In this document: one piece after another, positions 43,573-55,092 of the stretch
Layout: the number at the start of each line of letters is the position of its first letter
Numbering within the stretch: the first letter of the stretch is position 1
Assembly: GCA_029267335.1 (NCBI GenBank)
Contig: JAJUJC010000001.1
Span: 558,001 to 622,000 of the forward strand
Length of the DNA: 64,000 nt
Source of the DNA: Intestinibacillus massiliensis
Lineage (GTDB): Bacteria > Bacillota > Clostridia > Oscillospirales > Butyricicoccaceae
Reading direction: 5' to 3'
Notes under the pieces: generated by a model
The model's database searches: none
The model's input: the letters and a program-made list of their open reading frames with translations, nothing else
Told to the model about the DNA's origin: nothing
Position numbers and translations under genes: made by a program

Positions 43573-45981
43573 TTATAGTTTTTCCATGAACTGCATTGCG
43601 CTTTTTGCCATCAGGCGCTTGATACCCTTGGAAAATTCGATTTCAAGCAGTTGATCACCGCCCATAGGCTTGACGCTGCGCACGGTGCCCGTGCCGAACG
43701 CCTTATGCCGCACGGCATCGCCCACCTTGAGCGTCGGCGCTGCCGCAGCAGGTTCCGTTGCCTTTTTGACCGCGGATGCCGAGGTCAGGAAGGTATCCTG
43801 CGACCGGAACGCGTTCTTGTTCGTGCGCTGCGCACTCTCGTCGCGTTCGCTTGCCGCGCGCATCTGGCGGTTGGTGATGTTGGAGTCAATGAAATCCTCC
43901 GGAATCTCTTGAATGAATCGCGAGGGCTTGGAGTAACGGGTCTGACCGTAGATCATACGCCGCTCGGCGCAGGTCAGATACAGCTCACGCTTGGCGCGCG
44001 TGATCGCCACATAGCACAGTCGGCGTTCCTCCTCCAGATCCTCCTCGCTTTCGGTCGAACGGAACGACGGGAACAACCCGTCCTCCATGCCTGCGAGGAA
44101 TACCGTGGGGAATTCCAGGCCCTTTGCCGAATGCATCGTCATCATGAGCACAGCGTCCTCGTCCTCCGCAGTGTGATCCGCATCGGTGTAGAGCGCCATC
44201 TCTTCGAGGAAGCCACCGAGCGTCGGATTTTCGGTCTTGGCTTCATAGTCGACGATGTTCGATTTGAGTTCCATGATATTTTCTGCACGCGACCGCGATT
44301 CCATATCGGCTTTTGCGCTGAGCGCCGCCATATAGCCGCTCAATTCGAGCATTTGATCGTACATTTGCGACAGCGGCATATATTCGAGCATGTGTCTCAG
44401 ATCGTCGATGAGCTTGCCGAACTTCTCCATCGCGCCCGCACCGCGCGCGAGTGCGGGATACTGCGAAGCATCGTGCACCACCTGGTACAGATCGACGCCC
44501 GCCTGTGCCGCTTCTTCCTCCGCAATTTCGATGGAGCGGTCACCGATCTTGCGCGCCGGCACGTTGATAATGCGCTTGAGGCGCAGCGTATCCGACGGAT
44601 TCTCGATGACCCACAGATAAGCGAACATATCGCGAATTTCCGCACGGCTGAAGAAGTCGCGTCCCTTGTAAATACGATACGGAATGGAGTTGCGGCGGAA
44701 CGCGCCTTCCACGTTGTTGGAAAGTACGTTATTGCGGTATAAAATCGCAAAATCGCTCCATTTTGCGCCCTTGGACACGCCGTCCAGAATGGTCTCCGCG
44801 ATATACGCCGCCTCGCCCTCCTGCGTGTCGGAACGGTGCAGGCGAATCTTCGCACCCTCATCCGACTGTGTCCACAACTCCTTGCCCTTGCGGCGCTGGT
44901 TGTTGCGGATGAGCTCGTTCGCGGCGTTCAGAATCGTGCCCGTCGAGCGGTAGTTTTGCTCCAGACGGATGGTGGCAGCGTTTTTGTACTGCTGCTCAAA
45001 CTCGAGAATATTCGTGATGGTCGCGCCGCGGAATTTGTAAATACTCTGATCGTCGTCGCCTACGACGCAGATATTCTCGTGTCCGCCCGCGAGCAGCGCA
45101 GTCAGCACATACTGCGCATGGTTGGTATCCTGATATTCGTCGACGAGCACATAACGGAACTTGTGCTGATAATAGTCGAGCACATCATCGTTTTCGCGCA
45201 GCAGACGCACGGTTTTCATGATGATGTCATCGAAATCGAGTGCATTTGCCTCGCGCAGCGCCTTTTCGTACAGCGTGTAGACCTCCGCGACCTTGCTGCG
45301 GAAAAAGTCGGTTCCGCTGATGGCGGCGGCGTATTTCTGCGGGCTTTGCAGATTGTCCTTCGCGCGGCTGATTGCGCCCGCGACCTGCTTTTGGTCAAAG
45401 ACCTTTTCGTCGAGATTGAGGCGTTTGAGAATGTCGGTCAGCACGCGTTTGGTATCGTCGGTGTCGTAGATCGTGAAGTTCTTATCGTAGCCCAGCTTCT
45501 CAATGTCGCGACGCAGGATGCGCAGGCACGCCGTGTGGAACGTATACGCCCAGATCGCGTCTGCGTCCTGCTCCCCGACCGCGCGGGTCAGTCGCTCGCG
45601 CAGCTCGCGTGCCGCCTTGTTCGTGAACGTGATGGCGATGATCTCCCACGGCTTTGCGGGATCGACTGCGCACAAGCGCTCCGCACGCGCGCGGTCCTCC
45701 TCCTTGGGGTCGACCAGATAGCCCGCGAGGAACGCGAGATCCTCCTCGGTCGCGCCGGGCGTCGCAAATTCATCCTGATAGCCACGTCCGAAACGCAGCA
45801 TATTGATGATGCGCTGAATGAGCACGGTCGTCTTGCCGCTGCCCGCGCCTGCGAGCACAAGGAGCGGTCCTTCTGTGTGAAAAACCGCCTCGCGCTGTCG
45901 GTCGTTGAGCGATTGGAACCTCTGCTCGATGACCGCACGGCGCACGGCGGTGTATTTGGCGTCAAATTTCGTCGCTTCCAT
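43573..45981 (-). CDS. pcrA: UvrD/PcrA-type ATP-dependent DNA helicase
   Basis: SF1A 3'-5' helicase for repair and replication-fork clearing. Walker A LVLAGAGSGKTT (residues 42-53), ITFTNKAARELRER (Ia), VDEYQDTNHAQY (II), GDDDQSIYKFRGA (III), LEQNYRSTG (IV), MTMHSAKGLEFPTVF (V), CYVAITRAKREL (VI), and a C-terminal Tudor-like domain (GDAVRHKAFGTGTVRSV). An insert of about 45 residues after motif I (DEFATPGATEEDL region) is longer than in B. subtilis PcrA. 802 aa from the ATG at 45981 (AGAGGG site); a TTG at 46002 is the alternative. Confidence 0.94.
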   Translation of the reverse strand: MEATKFDAKYTAVRRAVIEQRFQSLNDRQREAVFHTEGPLLVLAGAGSGKTTVLIQRIINMLRFGRGYQDEFATPGATEEDLAFLAGYLVDPKEEDRARAERLCAVDPAKPWEIIAITFTNKAARELRERLTRAVGEQDADAIWAYTFHTACLRILRRDIEKLGYDKNFTIYDTDDTKRVLTDILKRLNLDEKVFDQKQVAGAISRAKDNLQSPQKYAAAISGTDFFRSKVAEVYTLYEKALREANALDFDDIIMKTVRLLRENDDVLDYYQHKFRYVLVDEYQDTNHAQYVLTALLAGGHENICVVGDDDQSIYKFRGATITNILEFEQQYKNAATIRLEQNYRSTGTILNAANELIRNNQRRKGKELWTQSDEGAKIRLHRSDTQEGEAAYIAETILDGVSKGAKWSDFAILYRNNVLSNNVEGAFRRNSIPYRIYKGRDFFSRAEIRDMFAYLWVIENPSDTLRLKRIINVPARKIGDRSIEIAEEEAAQAGVDLYQVVHDASQYPALARGAGAMEKFGKLIDDLRHMLEYMPLSQMYDQMLELSGYMAALSAKADMESRSRAENIMELKSNIVDYEAKTENPTLGGFLEEMALYTDADHTAEDEDAVLMMTMHSAKGLEFPTVFLAGMEDGLFPSFRSTESEEDLEEERRLCYVAITRAKRELYLTCAERRMIYGQTRYSKPSRFIQEIPEDFIDSNITNRQMRAASERDESAQRTNKNAFRSQDTFLTSASAVKKATEPAAAAPTLKVGDAVRHKAFGTGTVRSVKPMGGDQLLEIEFSKGIKRLMAKSAMQFMEKL

Positions 45982-46058
45982 AAGTAATGACCCTCTATCC
46001 AAAATACGATAACCTATGGATACAGTATATCACACTTTGCGGGTCTAAACAAGCGCAG

Positions 46059-46775
46059 CTAGACGATCGCTCCGCGCAGTACCTCGATGGCGCGGCGTTC
46101 CAACCGCGAAATCTGCACTTGAGACACTCCAAGCACGCGCGCCGCCGCTGCCTGCGTCATGCCGCGGTCATAGCGCAGCGCGATGACCTGCCGCTCGCGC
46201 TGCGGCAGTGTTTTCACGGCTTCGCGCAGGCTGAGAGACAGCGCAAGCTGCTCCTCCATGCTGCCTCCGTCGGACAACAGCTCACCGAGGGACGCGCCGT
46301 CATCAGTGAGCTGCCGCTCAAGCGAATCGGTCGCACGCGATGCCTGCTCGCACATTGCCGCTTCTTCGACTGTGACCCCCGCCGCGTCGGCAAGCTCCGC
46401 GATCGTCACCTCCCGCCCATTTGCGTTCTCCATCTCGCTTTGCAGCCGCCGCAGACGCGTGCTCAGATCCTTGACCGAGCGGCTGACCTTGACCGGGCCG
46501 TCATCTCGCAAAAAACGCCGAATCTCGCCCGCGATCTTGGGCACGGCATAGGTGGAAAACGCGGTGCCGTAATCGCAGTCAAACCCACGCACCGCCTTGA
46601 GGAAACCGAGTGCGCCGAGCTGATACAAGTCGTCCGGCTCGACGCCGCGCCCAAAATAGCGCCGCGCAATGCTCCAAATCAGCCCGTTGTTGTGCTCAAT
46701 CAGCGCATTTGTTGCGTGTTCATCGCCCTGCTGCGCGCGCCGAAGCAAGACGGTATTGTCCTCGAGGACCGACAT
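46059..46775 (-). CDS. sigF: RNA polymerase sporulation sigma factor SigF
   Basis: Forespore-specific sigma factor, third gene of spoIIA. Region 2: LIEHNNGLIWSIARRYFGRG, DDLYQLGALGFLKAVRGFD and STYAVPKIAGEIRRFLRDD. Region 3: VKVSRSVKDLSTRL. Region 4 helix-turn-helix: GMTQAAAARVLGVSQVQISR. The ATG overlaps the spoIIAB stop by one base (TGATG); a GTG just before it is an alternative. SigF is chosen over SigG because of the spoIIAA-spoIIAB context. Confidence 0.96.
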   Translation of the reverse strand: MSVLEDNTVLLRRAQQGDEHATNALIEHNNGLIWSIARRYFGRGVEPDDLYQLGALGFLKAVRGFDCDYGTAFSTYAVPKIAGEIRRFLRDDGPVKVSRSVKDLSTRLRRLQSEMENANGREVTIAELADAAGVTVEEAAMCEQASRATDSLERQLTDDGASLGELLSDGGSMEEQLALSLSLREAVKTLPQRERQVIALRYDRGMTQAAAARVLGVSQVQISRLERRAIEVLRGAIV

Positions 46776-47218
46776 CACCGCACACCATCGCGCAGCGTGA
46801 GCGTCCGCAGCATCGTGACGATCGTGCCCTTGCCCTCGGTCGAGCGCACGCGCAGCTTGTCCATAAAGCTCTCCATGATTGTAAAGCCCATGCCCGAACG
46901 CGTATCATCGCCGGTCGTGAACATCGGCTCGCGCGCCTTCTCAATGTCCGCGATACCGCGTCCAGAATCCTTGACCTTGATTTCGATTTTGCCTCCCTCG
47001 AGCAGCTTAGCGGATACCGTTATGTAGCCCAACCGATCAGCATAGCCGTGCACGATGGCATTGGTCACCGCTTCGCTGACTGCGGTCTTGATGTCGTTTA
47101 GTTCCTCAAGCGTCGGGTCGAGCTGCGCGACGAACGCCGCGACGGTCTGCCGCGCGAACGCCTCGTTGACCGACCGGCTCTCGAATTTGATGCTCATGCT
47201 GTTTTGCACGTTCTGCAT
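46775..47218 (-). CDS. spoIIAB: Anti-sigma F factor / SpoIIAA kinase
   Basis: GHKL-fold serine kinase that holds SigF inactive and phosphorylates SpoIIAA. N-box SEAVTNAIVHGY, G1 DSGRGIAD and G2 RSGMGFTIMESFMD are visible. 147 aa. GAGGGGG precedes the ATG, three bases after the spoIIAA stop. Confidence 0.96.
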   Translation of the reverse strand: MQNVQNSMSIKFESRSVNEAFARQTVAAFVAQLDPTLEELNDIKTAVSEAVTNAIVHGYADRLGYITVSAKLLEGGKIEIKVKDSGRGIADIEKAREPMFTTGDDTRSGMGFTIMESFMDKLRVRSTEGKGTIVTMLRTLTLRDGVR

Positions 47219-47221
47219 GTC

Positions 47222-47533
47222 CTATTCCCCCTCAAAATGTACCAGTTTTGGCAGACCTGCCGCGCGAAACACGCGCATTGCCTGCTGTCTTGTGCCGCGC
47301 ACGGAAAGCGCGCGACCGGTGCGCTGTAGGCTGCGCTGCAAATGCAGCACGACCGCCAGCCCCGAGCTGTCCATAAACGTCAGTCCAGACAGGTCGAGGA
47401 TGACCCGCCCCTCGGGATTCATAGACAGCGCGGTATCCGTATAGTCGATGATGCGCCGCGCTTCATGGTGTCCCAATTCCTCCGAGATCGCGATGACCTG
47501 CGCATCGCCCTCCCGCGTATGTGAAATCTGCAT
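47222..47533 (-). CDS. spoIIAA: Anti-sigma F factor antagonist
   Basis: STAS-domain protein that releases SigF from SpoIIAB when unphosphorylated. The conserved phosphorylation site is in LTFMDSSGLAVVL, with Ser56 corresponding to B. subtilis Ser58. 103 aa from the ATG at 47533 with GGGGTGA; the frame extends six codons further without support. First gene of spoIIAA-spoIIAB-sigF. Confidence 0.95.
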   Translation of the reverse strand: MQISHTREGDAQVIAISEELGHHEARRIIDYTDTALSMNPEGRVILDLSGLTFMDSSGLAVVLHLQRSLQRTGRALSVRGTRQQAMRVFRAAGLPKLVHFEGE

Positions 47534-47547
47534 TCTATCACCCCAAA

Positions 47548-47588
47548 ACATGAAAATAGACCCGCAACGACGGTTACGGGTCTATTTT
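47548..47588 (-). terminator. Terminator between folC and spoIIA
   Basis: Hairpin AAAATAGACCCG / CGGGTCTATTTT with an inner CAACGACGGTTA loop, 17 bp after the folC stop, directly before the spoIIAA leader. Any spoIIA promoter must lie in the few bases downstream or within this hairpin; no confident SigmaH sequence was found. Confidence 0.85.
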
Positions 47589-47604
47589 ACAAAATATGGA
47601 GTTT

Positions 47605-48888
47605 CTATTGTGCCGCTTTTTGTCGCGCGGCAAAGATTTTCTCCGCTTCCCCGACCAGATAGAGCGAACCGCACAGCAAAATGCAGTCGCTTTCGGTCGC
47701 ATTGCGCCGCGCGGCGGCATAGGCGGCGGCAACGCTCTCACAGGTGTGCACCTCTGCACAGTGACACGCGGCAAGGTCGGCTAGCTGCTGCACAGGCAGC
47801 GCGCGCTCATTATTCGGCGCGCATGCGAACACCGCGCTCGCGCGCGATGCAAGTGCCGCCACGCACGGCTCGACCGCCTTATCACGCACCATGCCGATGA
47901 CGAGCAGCAGCCGCCTGTCGTCAAGCAGCGTGTCGATCGCATCGGTCAGCGCCACGACCCCGCCGGGGTTGTGCGCACCGTCTAGCAACGTTAATGGGGC
48001 GGTCGCAACGATTTCCAACCGCCCCGCGAAGCGCGTGCCCGCAAGACCGTCGCGTACCGCATCCTCGGGTAAGAAAAATCCCCTATCACGCAGTGCGCCT
48101 ACGATGGCAAGTACAGTCAGCGCATTTTCGACCTGATGCCGCCCGATGAGCGACAGATAGTAGGTGTGCTCCCCCGCATGAAACTGCGAGCCGTCCAGCC
48201 CGCACACGACCGCGGTCGCGGGTGCGGGGATCGTGAGCGGCGAGCCGACACGCTTGCATGCGTTCTCGATCTCGCGCCGCGCACCCTCGGGCTGCCCGTA
48301 GGCGCATACGACCGTGCTGCCCTGCTTGATGATACCCGCTTTGGTGCGTGCAATTTGCTCGACGGTATCCCCGAGTACCGCGGTGTGATCGAGTGAAATC
48401 GAAGTGATCGCCGCAACGAGCGGCGGGTCGATCGCGTTTGTCGCGTCGAACTCTCCTCCCAGCCCGGTCTCGAGCACGACGAGGTCACATGCCCGCTCGA
48501 CGAAATACAACATGCCCACCGCCGTGACAAACTCAAACTCCCCGATGTGCTCCCCCTCGTGCAAGCTGAGCATGCTCACCGCGGCGCGCACACGATCGGT
48601 CAGCCGTGCAAGATCGTCCTGCCCGATCATCTCCCCGTTCACGCGAATGCGCTCTTCAAACGCGACCAGATAGGGCGAGGTGAACAGCCCCACCCGATAG
48701 CCCGCGCGCAGCACAATCTCGGCGGTCATCGCGGCGGTGCTGCCCTTGCCGTTGGTCCCTGCCAGATGCACAAAGCGCAGCGCGCGCTGCGGGTCTCCCA
48801 GTGCGGCCAGCAGCGCACGGATGCGGTGCAGCCCCGGCGCGCCCGAAAACCGCCCGAGCGCATGGATATAGTCTTCCGGTCGTTCCAT
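47605..48888 (-). CDS. folC: Folylpolyglutamate/dihydrofolate synthase
   Basis: Mur-ligase family enzyme adding glutamate to folates. P-loop HLAGTNGKGSTAAM (about 41-54), FTSPYL, the omega-loop/ETGLGGEFDATN block, SLDHTAVLG and LLDGAHNPGGV. 427 aa. Located downstream of valS as in many Firmicutes, but with a terminator between. Confidence 0.95.
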   Translation of the reverse strand: MERPEDYIHALGRFSGAPGLHRIRALLAALGDPQRALRFVHLAGTNGKGSTAAMTAEIVLRAGYRVGLFTSPYLVAFEERIRVNGEMIGQDDLARLTDRVRAAVSMLSLHEGEHIGEFEFVTAVGMLYFVERACDLVVLETGLGGEFDATNAIDPPLVAAITSISLDHTAVLGDTVEQIARTKAGIIKQGSTVVCAYGQPEGARREIENACKRVGSPLTIPAPATAVVCGLDGSQFHAGEHTYYLSLIGRHQVENALTVLAIVGALRDRGFFLPEDAVRDGLAGTRFAGRLEIVATAPLTLLDGAHNPGGVVALTDAIDTLLDDRRLLLVIGMVRDKAVEPCVAALASRASAVFACAPNNERALPVQQLADLAACHCAEVHTCESVAAAYAAARRNATESDCILLCGSLYLVGEAEKIFAARQKAAQ

Positions 48889-48920
48889 CCTGTTTTTGCT
48901 CCTTTTGATGCGACAATACC

Positions 48921-48948
48921 AAAAAGGAACCCCTTGCGGGGTTCCTTT
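48921..48948 (-). terminator. Terminator of valS
   Basis: Hairpin AAAGGAACCCC / GGGGTTCCTTT, 12 bp after the valS stop. Confidence 0.85.
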
Positions 48949-48960
48949 GGGTGGTTTAAC

Positions 48961-51591
<2,631 letters not shown>

Positions 51592-51645
51592 TTTACTCTC
51601 TCCTTTATTTCCGCAGGGTACACGGCATCGGTTTTACCGCAATGC

Positions 51646-51885
51646 GATAAAAAAAACGGTTTTCGCCCTCATCATAGGACGAAAACCGTGTGTTTCCGTG
51701 GTACCACCTAAATTCGCGGCAATGCCGCGCACTTTGTGAGCCAATAACGCAGACCTGACGGAAGGGTTTGACTTGTTTCGACCCTTCTGCTCCAAAGCGA
51801 CCTTCACCGAATTCATCCAAAGGCTTGCACCGACCGCCTTTTCTCTGAGGATGTGTTTCCGGTTACTCCTCTTTTTCATCACATT
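51646..51885 (-). promoter_or_regulatory. T-box riboswitch of valS (Val specifier)
   Basis: On the minus strand: an AGGAGTAA AGTA-box region, a GTGCAAGCC-type apical motif, the specifier region GAAGGTCGCTTTGGAG with GTC as the Val codon, the T-box core AGGTGGTACCACGG, and a terminator hairpin (CGGTTTTCGTCC / GGGCGAAAACCG then T8). Uncharged tRNA-Val should stabilise the antiterminator. Confidence 0.92.
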
Positions 51886-51903
51886 TCACATATTTGCCTG
51901 TAT

Positions 51904-51932
51904 AGTTTATCACCCTGCCGTGCGCTTGTCAA
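51904..51932 (-). promoter_or_regulatory. Promoter of the valS T-box leader
   Basis: TTGACA (complement of 51927-51932), 17 bp, TAAACT (complement of 51904-51909). Confidence 0.75.
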
Positions 51933-51971
51933 GAGCATCACAAGCGGTGTGGAACACCAAATTCCGGTTTT

Positions 51972-54092
51972 TCAGCGGCAGATCGCATGGCCCGGCGCTT
52001 CACACGCGTCCGCAAGCATGCGCGCAGACAACTCCGGCGACTGGTACACGCCCGCGATGCCGTCCCGCGCGGTCACATGCTCCGCCAGTGCGATAGGCTG
52101 CTCCCATGCGGGTGCGGTGTGCACGGGCGCATCGACGAACACGGCGCGGTGCGACCGCCACAGCGTACCTGCTGCCATCTGGGGGGATACGCCGGCCATG
52201 CCGCACAGCACCGCCATGCCGAAGCGTTCCGCCTCGACCCGTGCGAGCACATGCTGCACCGCGTCGACACTCGTGACAAGCGCGGGGGCAGTCAGTGCGA
52301 GCACGCCGTACATCGCATCGTCCGCCGTCGCGCCTGTCTCTCCCGCCCACGCCATTTCAAGCGCGCGTAATTCCTCGCGCACGGGCGCGCATTCCGCCAC
52401 GAACGCGGCAAGCAGCGCGACCGCACGCGCAAACAGCGTTTCCCGCAGCGCATCATAGTTGGGCGCGATCCACGGACACGGGCTTTCATCGGTCGCGCGT
52501 TGCCAGTACGCACGATCGGCATAGTGCGCGCCGAAATGCTCCCGATCGTGCGCCAACGCGTCGTTTGCGTGCTGCCACGCCCCGCGCGCTTGCTCTGCCT
52601 GCGCCGCAAGCGGTGCATAGACCTGCTGCGCATCGCTGCACGCTCGCTCGCGCGCGGCAAGGGTGGCTCGCGCGTCCTCAAGCTGCGCCTGGAGCGTGTG
52701 CTCCTGCGTGCGTGCCGCCTCGACCTTGGAGAGCGCCGGATCATCGCGGAACAGGAACGACAGTGCCTTCTTGGAACGCGGCACCTCCTCTTGCAGCGTC
52801 TTGACCACGTCCTGCTGTGCCTGCAATGCACGCTCGATGTGCTCGACCTCGGCTTGCGCGTGCGCACGCGCCTGTTCCGCCTCGTCGCAGATCGTCTTTT
52901 GTGCATCCGCCGCCTGCTGTGCATCCCGCCATACCTGCTCGTCCGGTGCTTGCTCCTCGAGCGCCGCGCGCGCACGTTCGATCGCTGCACGTGCGTCCAC
53001 CGTCTCGTCATACGCGCGCTCGAATGCACGCCGTGCCTGCTCCCACGGCAGGATCTCGCTCTGCGGCGCGGTGCACGGGCTGCTGCCGAGCAGCACACTG
53101 TGCGCGCCGCATACCGCGTCGGTCAGCAGTTCGGCGGTTTGCCTCGCCTGCTCCTGCCCCGTGCACACGACGAGGATGCCGTGTGCGGTCAGTGCCGTCG
53201 CCTGCTCGCGCAGCGCAATTTCCGGGCGGTCGTATGCCGCGAGCAGCGCCGCGCGCTCCACCACATCCGCCGCGACAAGCGCGCGCAGCAGCGCGAGCTG
53301 TGTGTGTTCATCCGCGCAATCGACCGTGCCGATCGCGGAAGTATTCCGCGCACTCTGCACTGCACGCTGCTGTCCGAGCGTGAGGTGTGCGCCGTCTTGC
53401 CACTTGCCGAGCGGCACGCATGCGGGGTCGGGCGCATCCTCGGCGGGCGGGGTCGCATTGCCCGCTTCGAGCGGCGCATCCAGAAAACAGGCGAGTGCGC
53501 GCGCATCCGCAGGCACGATCCGCGTCAGATCGCGCAGACAGTCGCTGCCAAAGCCCGTGACCGCGCCGCATACGCGCGCCGCGCGCGCCCAATAGCACGG
53601 ACGGCGCAGCGGCAGACTAGTGAGTCCCAGTTTTTTGAGCGCGCGCTCCAAGGTGCTCGCGAGCGTGCTGATCGAGTCGATGCGCTTTTGCGTGCGCAGC
53701 AGCGCGTCAATCTGCGCCTCGAGCGCCGTCAAATCCTCCAGCTCTTCCGGCTCGACCGTATCGCCCGCAAGCACGCGACGATATGCCCACAGCAGGGGCG
53801 AAATGACAAACGAGCCTGCAACATACGCACCCTCACCGTCGACGGAAAAGGCACACACGCAGGTCTGCCGTTCGTCCTGCGCCGCATTCTCCCAAACTGT
53901 GTCCCGCTTCGCCGCGACGCGTGCCGCAAGCTCACTGCACGCAATGCAGCCGAGGAACACCGCAAAGCCGTTCTCCCGCGCCTCACCGTTCCACGGCAGT
54001 CCGCCCTTGGCAAGGTCAAATTCCCGTGTCTCCGGCCACGACGGCCGCAGCAGTTCGGCTTCATACCAATATTTTAGCAATTCGCTTTGCAT
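51972..54092 (-). CDS. SF1-helicase-like protein lacking ATPase motifs (706 aa)
   Basis: The framework resembles large SF1 (AAA_11/AAA_12-type) helicases with an N-terminal KYWYEAELL start, AFSVDGEGAYVAGSFVISPL (81-100), LTLGQQRAV (237-245) where the Q motif sits, a coiled coil (about 352-510), PWIAPNYDALRETLFARA (540-557) and SPQMAAGTLWRSHRAVFV (636-653). But the Walker A position (about 255-268) reads GTVDCADEHTQLALLR with no GKT, the Walker B position reads LCGMAGVSP instead of DEAGQATP, motif III reads DAPVH instead of GDPLQ, and the protein ends before motifs IV-VI. So it cannot be a helicase. ATG at 54092 chosen for AGGGG and position. The assignment is by memory of the family. Confidence 0.65.
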   Translation of the reverse strand: MQSELLKYWYEAELLRPSWPETREFDLAKGGLPWNGEARENGFAVFLGCIACSELAARVAAKRDTVWENAAQDERQTCVCAFSVDGEGAYVAGSFVISPLLWAYRRVLAGDTVEPEELEDLTALEAQIDALLRTQKRIDSISTLASTLERALKKLGLTSLPLRRPCYWARAARVCGAVTGFGSDCLRDLTRIVPADARALACFLDAPLEAGNATPPAEDAPDPACVPLGKWQDGAHLTLGQQRAVQSARNTSAIGTVDCADEHTQLALLRALVAADVVERAALLAAYDRPEIALREQATALTAHGILVVCTGQEQARQTAELLTDAVCGAHSVLLGSSPCTAPQSEILPWEQARRAFERAYDETVDARAAIERARAALEEQAPDEQVWRDAQQAADAQKTICDEAEQARAHAQAEVEHIERALQAQQDVVKTLQEEVPRSKKALSFLFRDDPALSKVEAARTQEHTLQAQLEDARATLAARERACSDAQQVYAPLAAQAEQARGAWQHANDALAHDREHFGAHYADRAYWQRATDESPCPWIAPNYDALRETLFARAVALLAAFVAECAPVREELRALEMAWAGETGATADDAMYGVLALTAPALVTSVDAVQHVLARVEAERFGMAVLCGMAGVSPQMAAGTLWRSHRAVFVDAPVHTAPAWEQPIALAEHVTARDGIAGVYQSPELSARMLADACEAPGHAICR

Positions 54093-54187
54093 CGTCACTC
54101 TTGCCCCTTGTCTGATTTGTTCACAGTTTCCTCTACTATACCACAAATATCGCGTGCAAAAAAGCCTGTTTTTTGCCAAATAGTTAC

Positions 54188-54222
54188 AAAAAAGCCCGAT
54201 CTGAAGCATCAGATCGGGCTTT
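54188..54222 (-). terminator. Terminator of tRNA-Cys
   Basis: Hairpin AAAGCCCGATCTG / CAGATCGGGCTTT followed on the minus strand by a T-run. Confidence 0.9.
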
Positions 54223-54228
54223 CGCTAC

Positions 54229-54302
54229 TGGAGGTACCACCCAGAATCGAACTGGGGATCAGGGAGTTGCAGTCCCACGCCTTACCGCTTGGCTATGGTA
54301 CC
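54229..54302 (-). tRNA. tRNA-Cys (anticodon GCA)
   Basis: A 74-nt cloverleaf with CCA. Acceptor GGTACCA / TGGTACC, anticodon stem GGGA / TCCC around CTGCAAC with anticodon GCA, T-loop TTCGATT. Followed by a terminator. Confidence 0.95.
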
Positions 54303-54367
54303 ATTCACAAGTGCCTGTTAAGTATAATCCAGGCGCGTGCATTTGTCAACCATATTTTTTGAAAATT

Positions 54368-54781
54368 TTACGCGTTTACGCGCGCAAACGACAGATAGCG
54401 CGTCCCCTGAAACGTCAGCTTGCCGCGATCGCCCTCCACAAGCAGGCCGTACTGTGTATCCGGCATCTCAAATTCCATACGGTCGCCGCTTTCTACCTCA
54501 AACGTGACATAGTAGCGCGTTACGCTGTGATGCATGTGCATTTGATCGACATCCCCGTGATGATGCATCGTAACGTCCGCACGCTTTGTAACGACGCGCG
54601 CCTCGACCGTGAGCACGGGTGAAGTGTTGTTTCGGTTCCATTGCCCGATGCCGCGCACGAGAACCACGACGATGCTCCCCAAAACCACGATGCCGATATA
54701 CGCTCTTTGCACGCAAGCAAGGGTTTTATCGCGTGATTTTTGCGATTTTTTCAAAAACGCTTGCAAAACCATGTCCAACAT
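54368..54781 (-). CDS. DUF2500 family membrane-anchored protein (137 aa)
   Basis: One N-terminal helix (AYIGIVVLGSIVVVLVRGI), then the DUF2500 domain: TVEARVVTKRADVTMHHHGD, RYYVTFEVESGDRMEFEMPD, YGLLVEGDRGKLTFQGTRYL. Function unknown. The start is ambiguous: ATG codons at 54781 and 54772 both lie inside a perfect palindrome and neither has a good ribosome-binding site. Divergent from the pheST leader, whose promoter overlaps this gene's start. Confidence 0.85.
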   Translation of the reverse strand: MLDMVLQAFLKKSQKSRDKTLACVQRAYIGIVVLGSIVVVLVRGIGQWNRNNTSPVLTVEARVVTKRADVTMHHHGDVDQMHMHHSVTRYYVTFEVESGDRMEFEMPDTQYGLLVEGDRGKLTFQGTRYLSFARVNA

Positions 54782-54789
54782 GGTATAGT
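54761..54789 (+). promoter_or_regulatory. Promoter of the pheST leader, with palindrome in spacer
   Basis: TTGCAA (54761-54766), 17 bp, TATAGT (54784-54789). The spacer is filled by a perfect inverted repeat ACCATGT-CCA-ACATGGT (54768-54784), which also contains the start codons of the divergent DUF2500 gene. Confidence 0.7.
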
Positions 54790-54805
54790 AATTTTTATAT
54801 TGAAA

Positions 54806-55063
54806 CCATGCGATGAACAGGGAAAGTACCCCGCGCCCCTTCCTGCCAGAGAACGGCGGTCACCGGCTGCAAGCCGCCCCAGGAAGCCCCGGACGAAGTT
54901 CCCCTGCGAGCAGAAGCTGTGAAAGCCCCGCGCCGCGTAGCAGTTTCCGTCTGACCGACGTTATCCGGTCCAATGAGTGCCCGCTTGCGCGGGAATCAGG
55001 GTGGTACCACGGAAGAACTATGCCTTTCGTCCCTCATATTTTACGGGATGAAAGGCTTTTTTT
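54806..55063 (+). promoter_or_regulatory. T-box riboswitch of pheST (Phe specifier)
   Basis: Features in order: AGGGAAAGTACC (AGTA box), GGCTGCAAGCC apical motif, GGACGAAGTTCCCCTGCGAG with TTC as the Phe specifier, the T-box core AGGGTGGTACCACGG (about 55000-55014), and the terminator GCCTTTCGTCCC / GGGATGAAAGGC then T7 (55022-55063). Confidence 0.92.
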
Positions 55064-55092
55064 GTCCCACAAAAAAGGAGTGTATCGCAAAC

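Noticed and set aside
52500-54077. A 525-codon plus-strand frame opposite the helicase-like gene
   Set aside because: Arg/Leu/Cys-rich shadow; the minus-strand product has recognisable segments, a coiled coil and a start signal.
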